DNA of 64,000 nucleotides from positions 1,173,501-1,237,500 of the forward strand of contig NZ_CP099760.1 of NCBI RefSeq assembly GCF_040760005.1, in the 5' to 3' direction. This DNA comes from Pseudomonas sp. stari2. Its GTDB lineage: Bacteria > Pseudomonadota > Gammaproteobacteria > Pseudomonadales > Pseudomonadaceae. This document shows, piece by piece, positions 8,759 through 18,675 of this stretch. The notes below the pieces were generated by a model. It saw only the letters and a list, made by a program, of their open reading frames with translations. It was not told where the DNA came from and did not search any database. A program made the position numbers and the translations under genes. The stretch's first letter is position 1. Each line of letters begins with the position of its first letter.

Positions 8759-8763
8759 TGGTT

Positions 8764-8794
8764 GATCGTTCCCACGCGCTGCGTGGGAACGATC
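8764..8794. repeat. GTTCCCACGC repeat palindrome, possible terminator of the galactarate operon
   Basis: Perfect 14-bp arms GATCGTTCCCACGC (8764-8777) and GCGTGGGAACGATC (8781-8794) around GCT. This is a palindrome type common between genes in P. fluorescens-group genomes. No T-run follows, so its terminator role is uncertain. Confidence 0.75.
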
Positions 8795-8853
8795 GGGGTG
8801 AAAGTGGCTTATCATTAGCCCCCTGACGACGCTCACCTTCAAGGCTCTCCGGC

Positions 8854-9795
8854 ATGCTGGCAATCTTCCTCGAAACCCTGAACATCACCGCGCCGGTGTT
8901 TGCCATGCTGTTTCTGGGGGTGTTGCTCAAGCGCATCGACTGGATCAACGACAACTTCATCCACACGGCGTCGTCGCTGGTGTTCAACGTCAGCATGCCG
9001 GCGCTGCTGTTTCTCGGCATCCTGCATGCCGACCTGCACGCCGCGCTGCAACCGGCGCTGCTGATCTATTTCGCACTGGCCACGCTGGTCAGTTTTGCCG
9101 TGGCCTGGGGCTGGGCGATATTTCGCTGTCCGCGCGAAGATCGTGGCATCTACACGCAAGGCGCGTTTCGCGGCAACAACGGGGTGATCGGCCTGGCGCT
9201 GGCCGCGAGCATGTACGGCGACTACGGAATTTCCCTCGGGGCGATTCTCGCGGCGCTGGTGATCCTGTTCTACAACACCCTGTCGACCATCGTGCTGGCG
9301 GTGTACAGCCCGGTGATCAAGTCCGATCCGTGGAGCATCTGTAAAAGCGTGTTCAGCAATCCGCTGATCATCAGCGTGATCGCGGCGGCGCCGTTTGCCT
9401 GGTTCAAGATTGGTCTGCCGGGATGGCTGGAGACGTCGGGTCAGTACCTGGCGCAAACCACGCTGCCGTTGGCGCTGATCTGCATTGGCGGCACACTGTC
9501 ACTGGCGGCGCTGCGCAAGAGCGGGAGCATGGCGCTCAGTTCCAGTCTGGTGAAGATGATCGGTCTGCCGGTGCTCGCGACGTTGGGGGCGTGGCTTTGG
9601 GGCTTTCGCGGGGCGGAGCTGGGGATTCTGTTTCTGTACTTCGGCAGCCCGACGGCGGCCGCCAGTTTTGTCATGGCCCGAGCGGCGCAGGGCAATCATG
9701 AACTGGCGGCGGCGATCATCGTGTTGACCACGTTGATGGCGGCGGTGACCACCAACGTCGGGATCTTCTTCTTGCAGTGGGGCGGGTGGATCTGA
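8854..9795 (+). CDS. AEC-family (auxin efflux carrier-like) permease
   Basis: A 313-residue integral membrane protein with about ten hydrophobic segments in two five-helix halves, each containing a broken helix with conserved N/P (for example VFNVSMPALLFLG near residue 47, and FRGNNGVIGLALA near 108). This is the membrane-transport (Mem_trans) architecture of bacterial malonate/dicarboxylate permeases and auxin carriers. The substrate cannot be read from sequence. The start at ATG 8854 gives the usual length and immediate entry into TM1. It stands alone, between the galactarate operon's repeat and a convergent minus-strand gene pair. Confidence 0.85.
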   Translation: MLAIFLETLNITAPVFAMLFLGVLLKRIDWINDNFIHTASSLVFNVSMPALLFLGILHADLHAALQPALLIYFALATLVSFAVAWGWAIFRCPREDRGIYTQGAFRGNNGVIGLALAASMYGDYGISLGAILAALVILFYNTLSTIVLAVYSPVIKSDPWSICKSVFSNPLIISVIAAAPFAWFKIGLPGWLETSGQYLAQTTLPLALICIGGTLSLAALRKSGSMALSSSLVKMIGLPVLATLGAWLWGFRGAELGILFLYFGSPTAAASFVMARAAQGNHELAAAIIVLTTLMAAVTTNVGIFFLQWGGWI

Positions 9796-9805
9796 GAGCC
9801 GGCAG

Positions 9806-10186
9806 TTACTCAGGCTGCTGGTAACTGTCGATCACTTCCTGCGCCGCACGAAACGCATCGATCGCCGCCGGCACGCCGGCATACACCGCGCAATGCAGCA
9901 GCGCCTCACGGATCTCATCGACTGTGCAGCCGTTGTTCAGCGCACCGCGGACGTGGCCCTTCAACTCTTGTGGGCATTTCAACGCGGTCAGCGCGGCGAG
10001 GGTGATCAGGCTGCGGGTCTTCAGCGGCAGACCTTCGCGATTCCACACACCGCCCCAGGCGTGTTCGTTGACGAAGTCCTGCAGTGGTTGAGTGAACTCG
10101 GTGGCATTGCCCAGGGCGCGGTCGACGAACGCGTCACCCATTACCTGGCGGCGGATTTCGACCCCGGACTTCTTCGATTCGGTCAT
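9806..10186 (-). CDS. Carboxymuconolactone decarboxylase family protein (PcaC-like)
   Basis: A 126-residue alpha-helical protein of the CMD family. It shows the family pattern LPLKTRSLITLAALTAL followed by ELKGHVRGALNNGCTVDEIREALLH split across residues 73-98, with AVYAGVPAAIDAFR near the C-terminus. In PcaC the equivalent histidine (LKGHVRGAL) takes part in decarboxylation of 4-carboxymuconolactone. No other protocatechuate pathway genes are nearby, so a true PcaC role is uncertain. The single C of NNGC is not a CxxC redox pair, arguing against an AhpD-type peroxidase. Its ATG overlaps the stop of the upstream antiporter gene (ATGA), and AGGG lies 7 nt upstream. Confidence 0.85.
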   Translation of the reverse strand: MTESKKSGVEIRRQVMGDAFVDRALGNATEFTQPLQDFVNEHAWGGVWNREGLPLKTRSLITLAALTALKCPQELKGHVRGALNNGCTVDEIREALLHCAVYAGVPAAIDAFRAAQEVIDSYQQPE

Positions 10187-11244
10187 GGCACATCCCTCTT
10201 ATGGTGTTGGCGGCGCCAGGCGCGTACGGACGTGAAAAACAGAAACGTCAGCAGTGCCGGCAGAACATAAAACAGCATCAACCGTTCGAGCTTGCCGGCC
10301 AGTGGCATGCCGGTGGTGAACGACACCACATGCAGCCCGTACGCCAGGTACAAGCCAAGCAGCAACAAACCTTCGGCCCGGGTCACGCGGTAACCGGAAT
10401 AGAACACCGGCAGGCAAAGCGCCGCGACGCCGAGCATCACCGGCAGGTCGAAATCCAGTGCGTTCGGTGAGACCGATAACGGCGTTGGCGCGATCAGCGC
10501 GGTGAGGCCCAGCACCCCGAGCAGGTTGAACAGGTTGGCGCCGATCACGTTGCCCACGGCAATGTCCCGCTGACCGCGCAATGCGGCGATCAATGAAGTG
10601 GCGAGCTCCGGCAGCGAGGTGCCGACCGCGACCACGGTCAGGCCGATCACCCGCTCGGAGAACCCGAGATCGGTGGCCACTGCGACAGCGGCACCCAGTA
10701 GCAAATGCCCGGCGAACACCAGCATGGCCAGCCCGGCAACGATCATCAGCAGACTGGTGAACCATGGGGCCGGCTGAGTCTGAGGATGATCGGAATGTGG
10801 GCGGGTCGAGTGCCGCGACTGGCGCAACAACAATCCGAGATACAGTCCCAGTGCTGCCAGCAGCAGGATGCCGTCGAAACGGCCGATCTCTTCGTTCCAG
10901 GCCAGCACGAACACCAGCAGGCTGGCGCCGATCATCAGCGGGATGTCGAGGCGCACCAGTTGCCGAGAGACGCGCAATGGGATGATCAGCGCCGACAGGC
11001 CGAGGGTCACGAGGATGTTGAAAATGCTGCTGCCGATCACGCTGCCGACCGCGATGTCGGGGTTGTGCGTCAGGGTCGCTTGCAGGCTGACCGCCATTTG
11101 CGGGGCGCTGCTGCCGAGGGCGACGATGGTCAGACCGATGATCAGCGGCCGCACATGCAGGCGCGCGGCCAAACGTACGGCGGCGCGCACCATCAGTTCG
11201 GCACCGGCGATCAGCAGGAACAATCCGCAGAGCAGTTCGATCAC
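10183..11244 (-). CDS. Calcium/sodium antiporter, YrbG-like
   Basis: About 353 residues with the two alpha-repeats of the CaCA superfamily: GLTIVALGSSAPQMAVSL near residue 45 and GLTVVAVGTSLPELATSL near 210, each followed by a GNVIGANLFN-like or GSVIGSSIFN segment. These repeats form the ion-binding core of inner-membrane Na+/Ca2+ exchangers. The start is uncertain. GTG at 11244 opens directly into TM1 as in E. coli YrbG. A longer version could begin at ATT 11277, which has GGAG 8 nt upstream, just after the rlpA-like stop. It is translationally coupled to the downstream PcaC-like gene by an ATGA overlap. Confidence 0.85.
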   Translation of the reverse strand: MIELLCGLFLLIAGAELMVRAAVRLAARLHVRPLIIGLTIVALGSSAPQMAVSLQATLTHNPDIAVGSVIGSSIFNILVTLGLSALIIPLRVSRQLVRLDIPLMIGASLLVFVLAWNEEIGRFDGILLLAALGLYLGLLLRQSRHSTRPHSDHPQTQPAPWFTSLLMIVAGLAMLVFAGHLLLGAAVAVATDLGFSERVIGLTVVAVGTSLPELATSLIAALRGQRDIAVGNVIGANLFNLLGVLGLTALIAPTPLSVSPNALDFDLPVMLGVAALCLPVFYSGYRVTRAEGLLLLGLYLAYGLHVVSFTTGMPLAGKLERLMLFYVLPALLTFLFFTSVRAWRRQHHKRDVP

Positions 11245-11290
11245 GTTGATCAGCGGTAAATCGGTCAGTCCGAAAATGGCGGGCGCTCCA

Positions 11291-11665
11291 TCAGTCGTCG
11301 AGGGCCTGCACGCGAACCCGCGCCGTGCCGCTGCCAATCATGCCGAGGCGTTCGGCGGCTTCCCGTGAAACATCGATGATGCGTCCACGGGTATGCGGCC
11401 CGCGGTCGTTGATACGCACCACGCAGGATTTTTCGTTTTTCAGGTTGGTGACCTTCACCCGCGTGCCGAACGGCAACTGGCGATGGGCGGCGGTCAGGGA
11501 ATTCTGGTTGAACGCTTCGCCGCTGGCGGTGCGTTTGCCGTGGTGTTTGGCTCCGTAATAGGAGGCGACGCCGGTCTGGTCGTAACCGTGCGGGTCGATG
11601 GTGTCGGTGCTGGCGCAACCGGCCAGCAGGGAAAGCAGGGCGCAGCTGATGAATAGACGCTTCAT
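11291..11665 (-). CDS. RlpA-like septal ring lipoprotein
   Basis: A 124-residue lipoprotein with signal peptide MKRLFISCALLSLLAGC (lipobox LAGC, cysteine 17) followed by a single double-psi beta-barrel domain. The barrel shows the RlpA hallmarks TGVASYYGAKHHGKRTASG, LPFGTRVKVTNL and VRINDRGPHTRGRIIDVS. RlpA proteins bind or cleave peptide-stem-free glycans; in P. aeruginosa RlpA is a lytic transglycosylase. This protein lacks the C-terminal SPOR domain, so it is a short paralogue and not the main septal RlpA. The antiporter gene follows on the same strand. Confidence 0.9.
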   Translation of the reverse strand: MKRLFISCALLSLLAGCASTDTIDPHGYDQTGVASYYGAKHHGKRTASGEAFNQNSLTAAHRQLPFGTRVKVTNLKNEKSCVVRINDRGPHTRGRIIDVSREAAERLGMIGSGTARVRVQALDD

Positions 11666-11687
11666 TCAAAGGTTTCCCGAAAACAGA

Positions 11688-11715
11688 TGTGGGAGCCAGC
11701 CGGCCGGCTCCCACA
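11688..11715. repeat. REP-like TGTGGGAGCC palindrome
   Basis: Arms TGTGGGAGCC (11688-11697) and GGCTCCCACA (11706-11715), with a further GCCGGCCGGC self-complementary centre. It lies between gatB and the rlpA-like gene on the same strand, in the position of a gatCAB 3' end. There is no T-run. Confidence 0.8.
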
Positions 11716-11753
11716 GGGAATGGAGCCAGGCGTTGGAACTGGCCCCATTTTCA

Positions 11754-13199
11754 TCAGCCTTCGAGCTTGCTTTTCAGCAGTTCGTTCACTTGCTGCGGGT
11801 TGGCCTTGCCCTTGGAGGCTTTCATGGCCTGACCGACGAAGAAACCGAACATCTTGCCGCGCTTGGCTTCGTCTGCCGCACGGTATTGCTCGACCTGCTC
11901 GGCGTTGGCCGCGAGCATTTCGTCCAGCACTGCCGAGATGGCGCCGGTGTCGGTAACCTGCTTCAGACCGCGCTTTTCGATGATCTCGTCTGCGCTGCCT
12001 TCGCCGTTGGCCATCGCTTCGAACACAACCTTGGCGATCTTGCCGGAGATGGTGTTGTCCTTGATGCGCAACAGCATGCCGCCCAGTTGCTCGGCCGAAA
12101 CCGGCGAATCCTCGATGTCCAGGTTCTGTTTGTTGAGCAGGCTGCCCAACTCGACCATCACCCAGTTCGCCGCCAGTTTGGCGTCGCCGCCAATGCTCGC
12201 GACTTTCTCGAAGTAGTCCGCCTGCTCACGGCTGGTGGCCAGAACGTTGGCGTCGTAGGCCGACAGACCGAAGGCACTCTGGAAGCGCTCGCGCTTCTGC
12301 GGTGGCAGCTCCGGCAGGGTGGCACGCACGTCGTTGAGGAACGAATCCTCGATGACTACCGGCAGCAGGTCCGGATCGGGGAAGTAACGGTAGTCGTTGG
12401 CTTCCTCTTTGCTGCGCATCGGACGGGTCTCGTCCTTGTTCGGATCGTACAGACGGGTCTGCTGGATCACTTTGCCGCCGTCTTCGATCAGGTCGATCTG
12501 ACGCTGGATCTCGGAGTTGATCGCCTTCTCGATGAAGCGGAACGAGTTGACGTTCTTGATCTCGCAGCGGGTGCCGAATTCGACCTGGCCTTTCGGACGC
12601 ACCGACACGTTGCAGTCGCAACGCAGCGAGCCTTCGGCCATGTTGCCGTCGCAGATGCCCAGGTAGCGCACCAGCGCGTGGATCGCCTTGACGTAGGCCA
12701 CGGCTTCCTTGGCGCTGCGCATGTCAGGTTCGGAAACGATTTCCAGCAGCGGCGTGCCGGCACGGTTCAGGTCGATGCCGGTGGCACCGCTGAACTCTTC
12801 GTGCAGGCTCTTGCCGGCGTCTTCTTCCAGGTGCGCGCGGGTGATGCCGACGCGTTTGACCGTGCCGTCTTCCAGGGCGATGTCCAGGTGGCCCTTGCCG
12901 ACGATCGGCAATTCCATCTGGCTGATCTGGTAGCCCTTCGGCAGATCCGGGTAGAAGTAGTTTTTACGGGCGAACACGTTGCGCTGGCCGATCTCGGCGT
13001 CAATCGCCAGACCGAACATCACCGCCATGCGCACTGCTTCCTGATTCAGTACCGGCAGGGTGCCGGGCATGCCCAGGTCGATCAGGCTGGCCTGGGTGTT
13101 CGGCTCGGAACCGAACTGGGTGGAACTACCGGAAAAGATTTTCGACCGGGTGGTGAGCTGGGTGTGAATCTCCAGCCCGATCACGACTTCCCATTGCAT
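11754..13199 (-). CDS. gatB: Aspartyl/glutamyl-tRNA amidotransferase subunit B
   Basis: 481 residues of the GatB/GatE family. The kinase-like cradle domain opens with [13 protein letters not shown] and carries LDCNVSVR-type motifs ([14 protein letters not shown]) and the phosphate-binding region; the C-terminal YqeY-like tRNA-binding domain covers about residues 330-481. It activates Glu or Asp mischarged on tRNA-Gln or tRNA-Asn by phosphorylation before amidation with ammonia channelled from GatA. ATG 13199 has AGGAG 6 nt upstream. It is the last gene of gatCAB. Confidence 0.98.
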   Translation of the reverse strand: MQWEVVIGLEIHTQLTTRSKIFSGSSTQFGSEPNTQASLIDLGMPGTLPVLNQEAVRMAVMFGLAIDAEIGQRNVFARKNYFYPDLPKGYQISQMELPIVGKGHLDIALEDGTVKRVGITRAHLEEDAGKSLHEEFSGATGIDLNRAGTPLLEIVSEPDMRSAKEAVAYVKAIHALVRYLGICDGNMAEGSLRCDCNVSVRPKGQVEFGTRCEIKNVNSFRFIEKAINSEIQRQIDLIEDGGKVIQQTRLYDPNKDETRPMRSKEEANDYRYFPDPDLLPVVIEDSFLNDVRATLPELPPQKRERFQSAFGLSAYDANVLATSREQADYFEKVASIGGDAKLAANWVMVELGSLLNKQNLDIEDSPVSAEQLGGMLLRIKDNTISGKIAKVVFEAMANGEGSADEIIEKRGLKQVTDTGAISAVLDEMLAANAEQVEQYRAADEAKRGKMFGFFVGQAMKASKGKANPQQVNELLKSKLEG

Positions 13200-13209
13200 G
13201 TGTGTCTCC

Positions 13210-14661
13210 TCAGAAGCCGGTTGGGGTGCGGGTGTGCCAGTCAGTGTTCAACTGATACTGGTGGGCAACGTTCAACAGGCGACCTTCCTGGAAATACGGA
13301 GCGAGCAGTTGCACGCCGACCGGCAGGCCGTCGACGAAACCGGCCGGCATCGACAGGCCCGGCAGGCCCGCGAGGTTGGCGGTGATGGTGTAGACGTCTT
13401 CCAGGTAGGCAGCGACCGGGTCGCTGTTCTTGGCGCCGAGTTTCCAGGCCGGGTTCGGCGTGGTCGGGCCGAGGATGATGTCGACTTCATTAAATGCGGT
13501 CATGAAGTCGTTCTTCACCAGGCGACGGATCCTCTGCGCTTTCAGGTAGTAGGCGTCGTAGTAACCGGCGGACAGTGCGTAGGCACCGACCATGATCCGG
13601 CGCTGTACTTCAGGCCCGAAGCCTTCGCCACGCGAGCGCTTGTACAGGTCTTCCAGGTTCTTCGGGTCTGCGCAGCGGTGGCCAAAGCGCACGCCGTCGA
13701 AACGCGAGAGGTTGGAGGACGCCTCTGCCGGAGCGATCACGTAATACGCAGGAATCGCGTGCTGCATGTTCGGCAGGCTGATTTCCTTGATCACGGCACC
13801 GAGCTTCTGCAGCTCCTTGATGCTGTTCTGGATCAGGTCGGCGATGCGCGGGTCGAGACCGGCACCGAAGTATTCCTTCGGCACGCCGATGCGCAGGCCT
13901 TGCAGTGAGCCATTCAGACCGGCGGTGTAGTCCGGCACCGCTTCATCGATGCTGGTGGAGTCGTTCGGATCGAAGCCAGCCATACCTTGCAACAAAATCG
14001 CGCAGTCTTCGGCCGTGCGAGCCAAAGGGCCGCCCTGATCGAGGCTGGAGGCGTAAGCGATCATGCCCCAGCGTGAAACGCGACCGTAGGTCGGTTTCAG
14101 GCCAGTGAGGTTGGTGAACGCGGCCGGCTGACGGATCGAGCCACCGGTGTCAGTGGCCGTAGCGGCTGGCAACAGACGAGCGGCAACGGCCGCCGCCGAA
14201 CCACCGGACGAACCGCCCGGAACGTGCTCCAGGTTCCACGGGTTTTTTACTGCTCCGTACCAGCTCGACTCGTTGGCCGAGCCCATGGCGAATTCGTCCA
14301 TGTTGGTCTTGCCCAGGGTCACGGTGCCGGCAGCAGCCAGTTTGGCGACCACGGTGGCGTCGTACGGGGCCTTGAAGTTGTCGAGCATTTTCGAGCCGCA
14401 GCTCGTGCGGATGCCCTGGGTGCAGAAAAGGTCCTTGTGGGCGATCGGCGCACCGAGCAGGGCGCCGCTCTCACCATTGGCCCGGCGCGCGTCGGCGGCT
14501 TTCGCCTGCTCGAGGGCCAGCTCTTCGGTGAGGCTGATGAAACTGTTGAGCTGCGGGTCGAGCTGGGTAATGCGCGCCAGCAGGACTTTGGTCAGCTCTT
14601 CGGAAGAAAACTTTTTATCGGCGAGACCGCGGGCGATCTCGGCCAGAGTCAATTGATGCAT
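13210..14661 (-). CDS. gatA: Aspartyl/glutamyl-tRNA amidotransferase subunit A
   Basis: 483 residues, amidase-signature family. The Ser-cisSer-Lys triad is intact: K76 in [10 protein letters not shown]151 in PGGSSGGS and S175 in [10 protein letters not shown]. It liberates ammonia from glutamine for transfer to GatB. It starts at ATG 14661 with an AGGGA-type site and is separated from gatC by 16 bp and from gatB by 10 bp, so the three subunits form one operon. Confidence 0.98.
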   Translation of the reverse strand: MHQLTLAEIARGLADKKFSSEELTKVLLARITQLDPQLNSFISLTEELALEQAKAADARRANGESGALLGAPIAHKDLFCTQGIRTSCGSKMLDNFKAPYDATVVAKLAAAGTVTLGKTNMDEFAMGSANESSWYGAVKNPWNLEHVPGGSSGGSAAAVAARLLPAATATDTGGSIRQPAAFTNLTGLKPTYGRVSRWGMIAYASSLDQGGPLARTAEDCAILLQGMAGFDPNDSTSIDEAVPDYTAGLNGSLQGLRIGVPKEYFGAGLDPRIADLIQNSIKELQKLGAVIKEISLPNMQHAIPAYYVIAPAEASSNLSRFDGVRFGHRCADPKNLEDLYKRSRGEGFGPEVQRRIMVGAYALSAGYYDAYYLKAQRIRRLVKNDFMTAFNEVDIILGPTTPNPAWKLGAKNSDPVAAYLEDVYTITANLAGLPGLSMPAGFVDGLPVGVQLLAPYFQEGRLLNVAHQYQLNTDWHTRTPTGF

Positions 14662-14677
14662 TGCAGGCTCTTTCCCT

Positions 14678-14965
14678 TTAGTCGATGACTTTCGGAACCA
14701 GGTACAGGCCGTTTTCGACCGCTGGTGCGATGGACTGATAAGCCTCGCGGTTATTGCTTTCGGTCACGACGTCGGCGCGCAGGCGCTGACTGGCTTCCAG
14801 CGGGTGTGCCAGCGGCTCGATACCATCGGTATTGACCGCCTGCATTTCGTCGACCAGCCCGAGAATGCTGTTGAGGGCCGAAGTGATGTGTGGAAGATCG
14901 GCGTCATTCAGGCCAAGGCTGGCCAGATGAGCGATTTTTTCCACGTCGGAGCGTTCTAGCGCCAT
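14678..14965 (-). CDS. gatC: Aspartyl/glutamyl-tRNA amidotransferase subunit C
   Basis: A 95-residue subunit that wraps around GatA and tethers it to GatB. The typical N-terminus [15 protein letters not shown] and the C-terminal [16 protein letters not shown] (ending in the conserved VPKVI) are present. It is the promoter-proximal gene of gatCAB. The 211-bp gap to the divergent mreB must hold both promoters; a CCAAT...ATTGG inverted repeat lies within it at about 15082-15100, but no clear -35/-10 pair could be assigned. Confidence 0.97.
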
Positions 14966-15164
14966 CGGGTTTCTCCAGTGGAAAACAGGACGGACGGCGT
15001 CCGTGTGTTAGATTGTCGGAACACTACCGCACTTCTACGGTCATAAGGCCGCGATTGTGGGGCTTGGTGCACAGAAAAGCGGCCAATTTAACATATTGGC
15101 GCCTTGCCCAAAATCCCTGTCGTTGTTAGAGTTTGCCGCACTTTTTTACCCACGCGTTGCCTAG

Positions 15165-16214
<1,050 letters not shown>

Positions 16215-16355
16215 GTCGCCGGGTGCAATACGTGGGTGAGCGCGCAGGCAGCACTTTGCAGTGCTGCCTGTTGGCGTTTATCTTCTGTCAGTCTTCATCC
16301 AGGCCGGTTTGATGCCGTATGAATAAACAGAACATTTGCCTGGGAGGAGCGGCCT

Positions 16356-17489
16356 ATTAAACCGCTTTTCGCCAAGGGCCCCTCACTGGGCGTGCGCCTG
16401 TTGGTGCTGGCCGTACTGTCGGTCGCGCTGATGGTGGTCGATGCCCGCTTCAGCCTGCTCAAGCCTGCCCGCAGCCAGATGTCGCTGGTGCTGATGGACG
16501 CTTACTGGATCACCGACCTGCCCGGCAGGCTGTGGGAAGGTGTCGCCAGTCAGTTCGGCAGTCGCACAGAGCTGGTCGCCGAAAACGAAAAACTCAAGAC
16601 CGAGAACCTGCTGTTACAGGGCCGCATGCAAAAGCTGGCAGCCCTCACCGAGCAGAACGTCCGTCTGCGCGAGTTGCTCAATTCCTCCGCGCTGGTCAAC
16701 GAGAAGGTCGAAGTGGCCGAGCTGATCGGCATGGATCCCAACCCCTTCACCCATCGCATCATCATCAATAAAGGTGAGCGCGACGGCGTGGTGCTCGGTC
16801 AGCCGGTGCTCGATGCGCGCGGCCTGATGGGGCAGGTGGTCGAACTGATGCCGTACACCTCCCGTGTCTTGCTGCTGACCGACTCGACTCACAGTATTCC
16901 TGTGCAGGTGAACCGTAACGGTTTGCGGGCGATTGCCAGCGGTACCGGTAACCCTGAGCGTCTGGAACTGCGCCATGTGGCCGATACGGCCGATGTCAAG
17001 GAAGGCGATCTGCTGGTCAGCTCCGGTCTCGGTCAGCGTTTTCCGGCGGGTTACCCGGTAGCGACGGTCAAGGAAGTGATCCACGATTCCGGCCAGCCAT
17101 TCGCCATTGTCCGCGCCGTGCCGACCGCCGCGCTGAATCGCAGCCGCTACCTGTTGCTGGTGTTCAGCGACAACCGTACGGCTGAAGAGCGTGCCAACGA
17201 TGCGGCGCAGGCTCAGGAGAATCTTGATGCGTTTGGCGGTGGCCCGATCATTCCGGCCACGGTACCGAAAACGGTGAATACACCCGCTCAGGCACCTGCT
17301 GCGTCTGGCACGTCCGCCGCTGCACCCGCGACTGCTACACCGGCCAAACCCGCTGCCAGCAAACCGCCAGCGAAACCACCCGCGGCGACCCCGGCAGCCA
17401 GCAAGCCGCCGGCCGCTCAGCCTGCCAGTACACGGCCGGCCGCCAAACCGCCGGTCACTGCGCCGGGCACCACTGGGGGACGAGAATAA
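16356..17489 (+). CDS. mreC: Rod shape-determining protein MreC, probable ATT start
   Basis: About 377 residues: a short cytoplasmic N-terminus, one membrane helix (LLVLAVLSVALMVV), a periplasmic coiled coil (about residues 70-110, with ENEKLKTENLLLQGRMQKL) and the double beta-barrel MreC domain (about 115-275). An Ala/Pro/Lys-rich low-complexity tail ends the protein. The first ordinary start is GTG 16392, which falls at the membrane helix and has no good Shine-Dalgarno. ATT at 16356 has AGGAG 6 nt upstream and gives the N-terminus IKPLFAKGPSLG that I recall as conserved in Pseudomonas MreC. I therefore prefer ATT. Its TAA overlaps the mreD ATG by one base. Confidence 0.93.
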   Translation: MKPLFAKGPSLGVRLLVLAVLSVALMVVDARFSLLKPARSQMSLVLMDAYWITDLPGRLWEGVASQFGSRTELVAENEKLKTENLLLQGRMQKLAALTEQNVRLRELLNSSALVNEKVEVAELIGMDPNPFTHRIIINKGERDGVVLGQPVLDARGLMGQVVELMPYTSRVLLLTDSTHSIPVQVNRNGLRAIASGTGNPERLELRHVADTADVKEGDLLVSSGLGQRFPAGYPVATVKEVIHDSGQPFAIVRAVPTAALNRSRYLLLVFSDNRTAEERANDAAQAQENLDAFGGGPIIPATVPKTVNTPAQAPAASGTSAAAPATATPAKPAASKPPAKPPAATPAASKPPAAQPASTRPAAKPPVTAPGTTGGRE

Positions 17490-17980
17490 TGGTCGGTGTC
17501 AAAGCCTCCCGGAATGGCTGGATCGTCTGGCTGACGTTTCTGATCGGCATGCTGCTCAGCGTGTCGCCATTGCCGCAATTCATGGAAATCCTGCGCCCGC
17601 TCTGGCTGGCCTTGCTCCTGGCGTTCTGGGCATTGGCCCTGCCGCAAAAGGTCGGCATGGTCACTGCATTTTGCCTCGGGCTTGCTGAAGACGTGCTGTA
17701 CGGCACGCTGCTTGGACAGAACGCGTTGATCCTGACGTTGATCACGTTCCTGGTGCTGTCGTTGCAGCAGCGTTTGCGGATGTTCCCGATGTGGCAGCAA
17801 TGTCTGGTGATCCTGGTGATCTTCGGCCTCGCTCAGTTGGTACAACTCTGGCTCAGTGCCCTGACCGGCAATCGCCAGCCGACCCTGGCGCTGGTCTTGC
17901 CGGCACTGGTCAGTGCCTTGCTCTGGCCTTGGGTCAGCTTCGCTTTGCGTGGATTGCGCCGACGCTACAAAATCAACTGA
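17489..17980 (+). CDS. mreD: Rod shape-determining protein MreD
   Basis: A 163-residue inner-membrane protein with five to six hydrophobic segments and the usual Pseudomonas length. It has the MreD pattern of a charged glycine-rich loop ([20 protein letters not shown]). It works with MreB and MreC in lateral wall synthesis. Its start codon overlaps the mreC stop (TAATG), implying translational coupling. Confidence 0.96.
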   Translation: MVGVKASRNGWIVWLTFLIGMLLSVSPLPQFMEILRPLWLALLLAFWALALPQKVGMVTAFCLGLAEDVLYGTLLGQNALILTLITFLVLSLQQRLRMFPMWQQCLVILVIFGLAQLVQLWLSALTGNRQPTLALVLPALVSALLWPWVSFALRGLRRRYKIN

Positions 17981-18020
17981 TTCGGTCAGGCATTTGCCAC
18001 CTCGACAGGGAGATGTCTTG

Positions 18021-18617
18021 ATGAAGCCGCTTTACCTCGCCTCTGGATCGCCGCGTCGGCGTGAGCTGCTCACGCAGATCGGCGTTCCGTTCACCGCCAT
18101 CAGTGCGGACATCGATGAAACCCCTTTCGCCAATGAGTCCCCGTCGGCCTATGTCGAGCGCCTGGCGCGCGGCAAGGCCGAGGCCGGGCAGCGCTCTGTC
18201 GTTACCGACAAACCGTTTTGCGTGCTGGGCGCCGACACTGCTGTGGTGCTGGACGGCAAAATTCTCGGCAAACCGGTGGACGAAGCCGATGCATGCGCCA
18301 TGCTGATGATGTTGTCCGGCAAGGAGCACGAAGTGCTGACTGCCATCGCCGTGCTCGACGGTGAGCGCTGCGAGTCGCAAGTGGTGCGCAGTCTGGTACG
18401 GTTCCGGGCGATCAGCCGCGAAGAAGCTGCCGCCTACTGGGCCAGCGGCGAGCCTCGGGACAAGGCCGGCGGTTATGGCATTCAGGGACTTGGCGCGGTG
18501 TTCGTCGCCGGTCTCAACGGCAGCTATTCAGCCGTGGTCGGTTTGCCGGTGTGCGAAAGCGCAGAACTGCTCGGCCATTTCGGCATACCCTGTTGGCAAA
18601 ACCTGAGTGCGCAGTAA
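18021..18617 (+). CDS. maf: Maf family nucleotide pyrophosphatase (dTTP/UTP type)
   Basis: 198 residues with the Maf signature [12 protein letters not shown] at residues 5-16, followed by the catalytic-loop [16 protein letters not shown] and GKEHEVLTA. Family members hydrolyse dTTP, UTP and modified nucleotides, preventing their incorporation. ATG 18021 has AGGGAG upstream; the longer frame runs back into mreD and is rejected. It lies between mreD and rng in the widely conserved mreBCD-maf-rng order. Confidence 0.94.
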   Translation: MKPLYLASGSPRRRELLTQIGVPFTAISADIDETPFANESPSAYVERLARGKAEAGQRSVVTDKPFCVLGADTAVVLDGKILGKPVDEADACAMLMMLSGKEHEVLTAIAVLDGERCESQVVRSLVRFRAISREEAAAYWASGEPRDKAGGYGIQGLGAVFVAGLNGSYSAVVGLPVCESAELLGHFGIPCWQNLSAQ

Positions 18618-18675
18618 GCGTCGAACGGAACAAGATGCGGCCATTATCGTGAACATGCCTGAACGAGACCCTGCC

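Noticed and set aside
7178..8863. 561-codon open frame antisense to garD
   Set aside because: It is a mirror of garD codon bias, with a His/Arg/Gln-rich product and no family features.
17300..17325. TGGCACG-type sigma-54 promoter-like sequence
   Set aside because: It lies inside the mreC coding region, lacks a proper TTGC element at the right spacing and faces no gene start.
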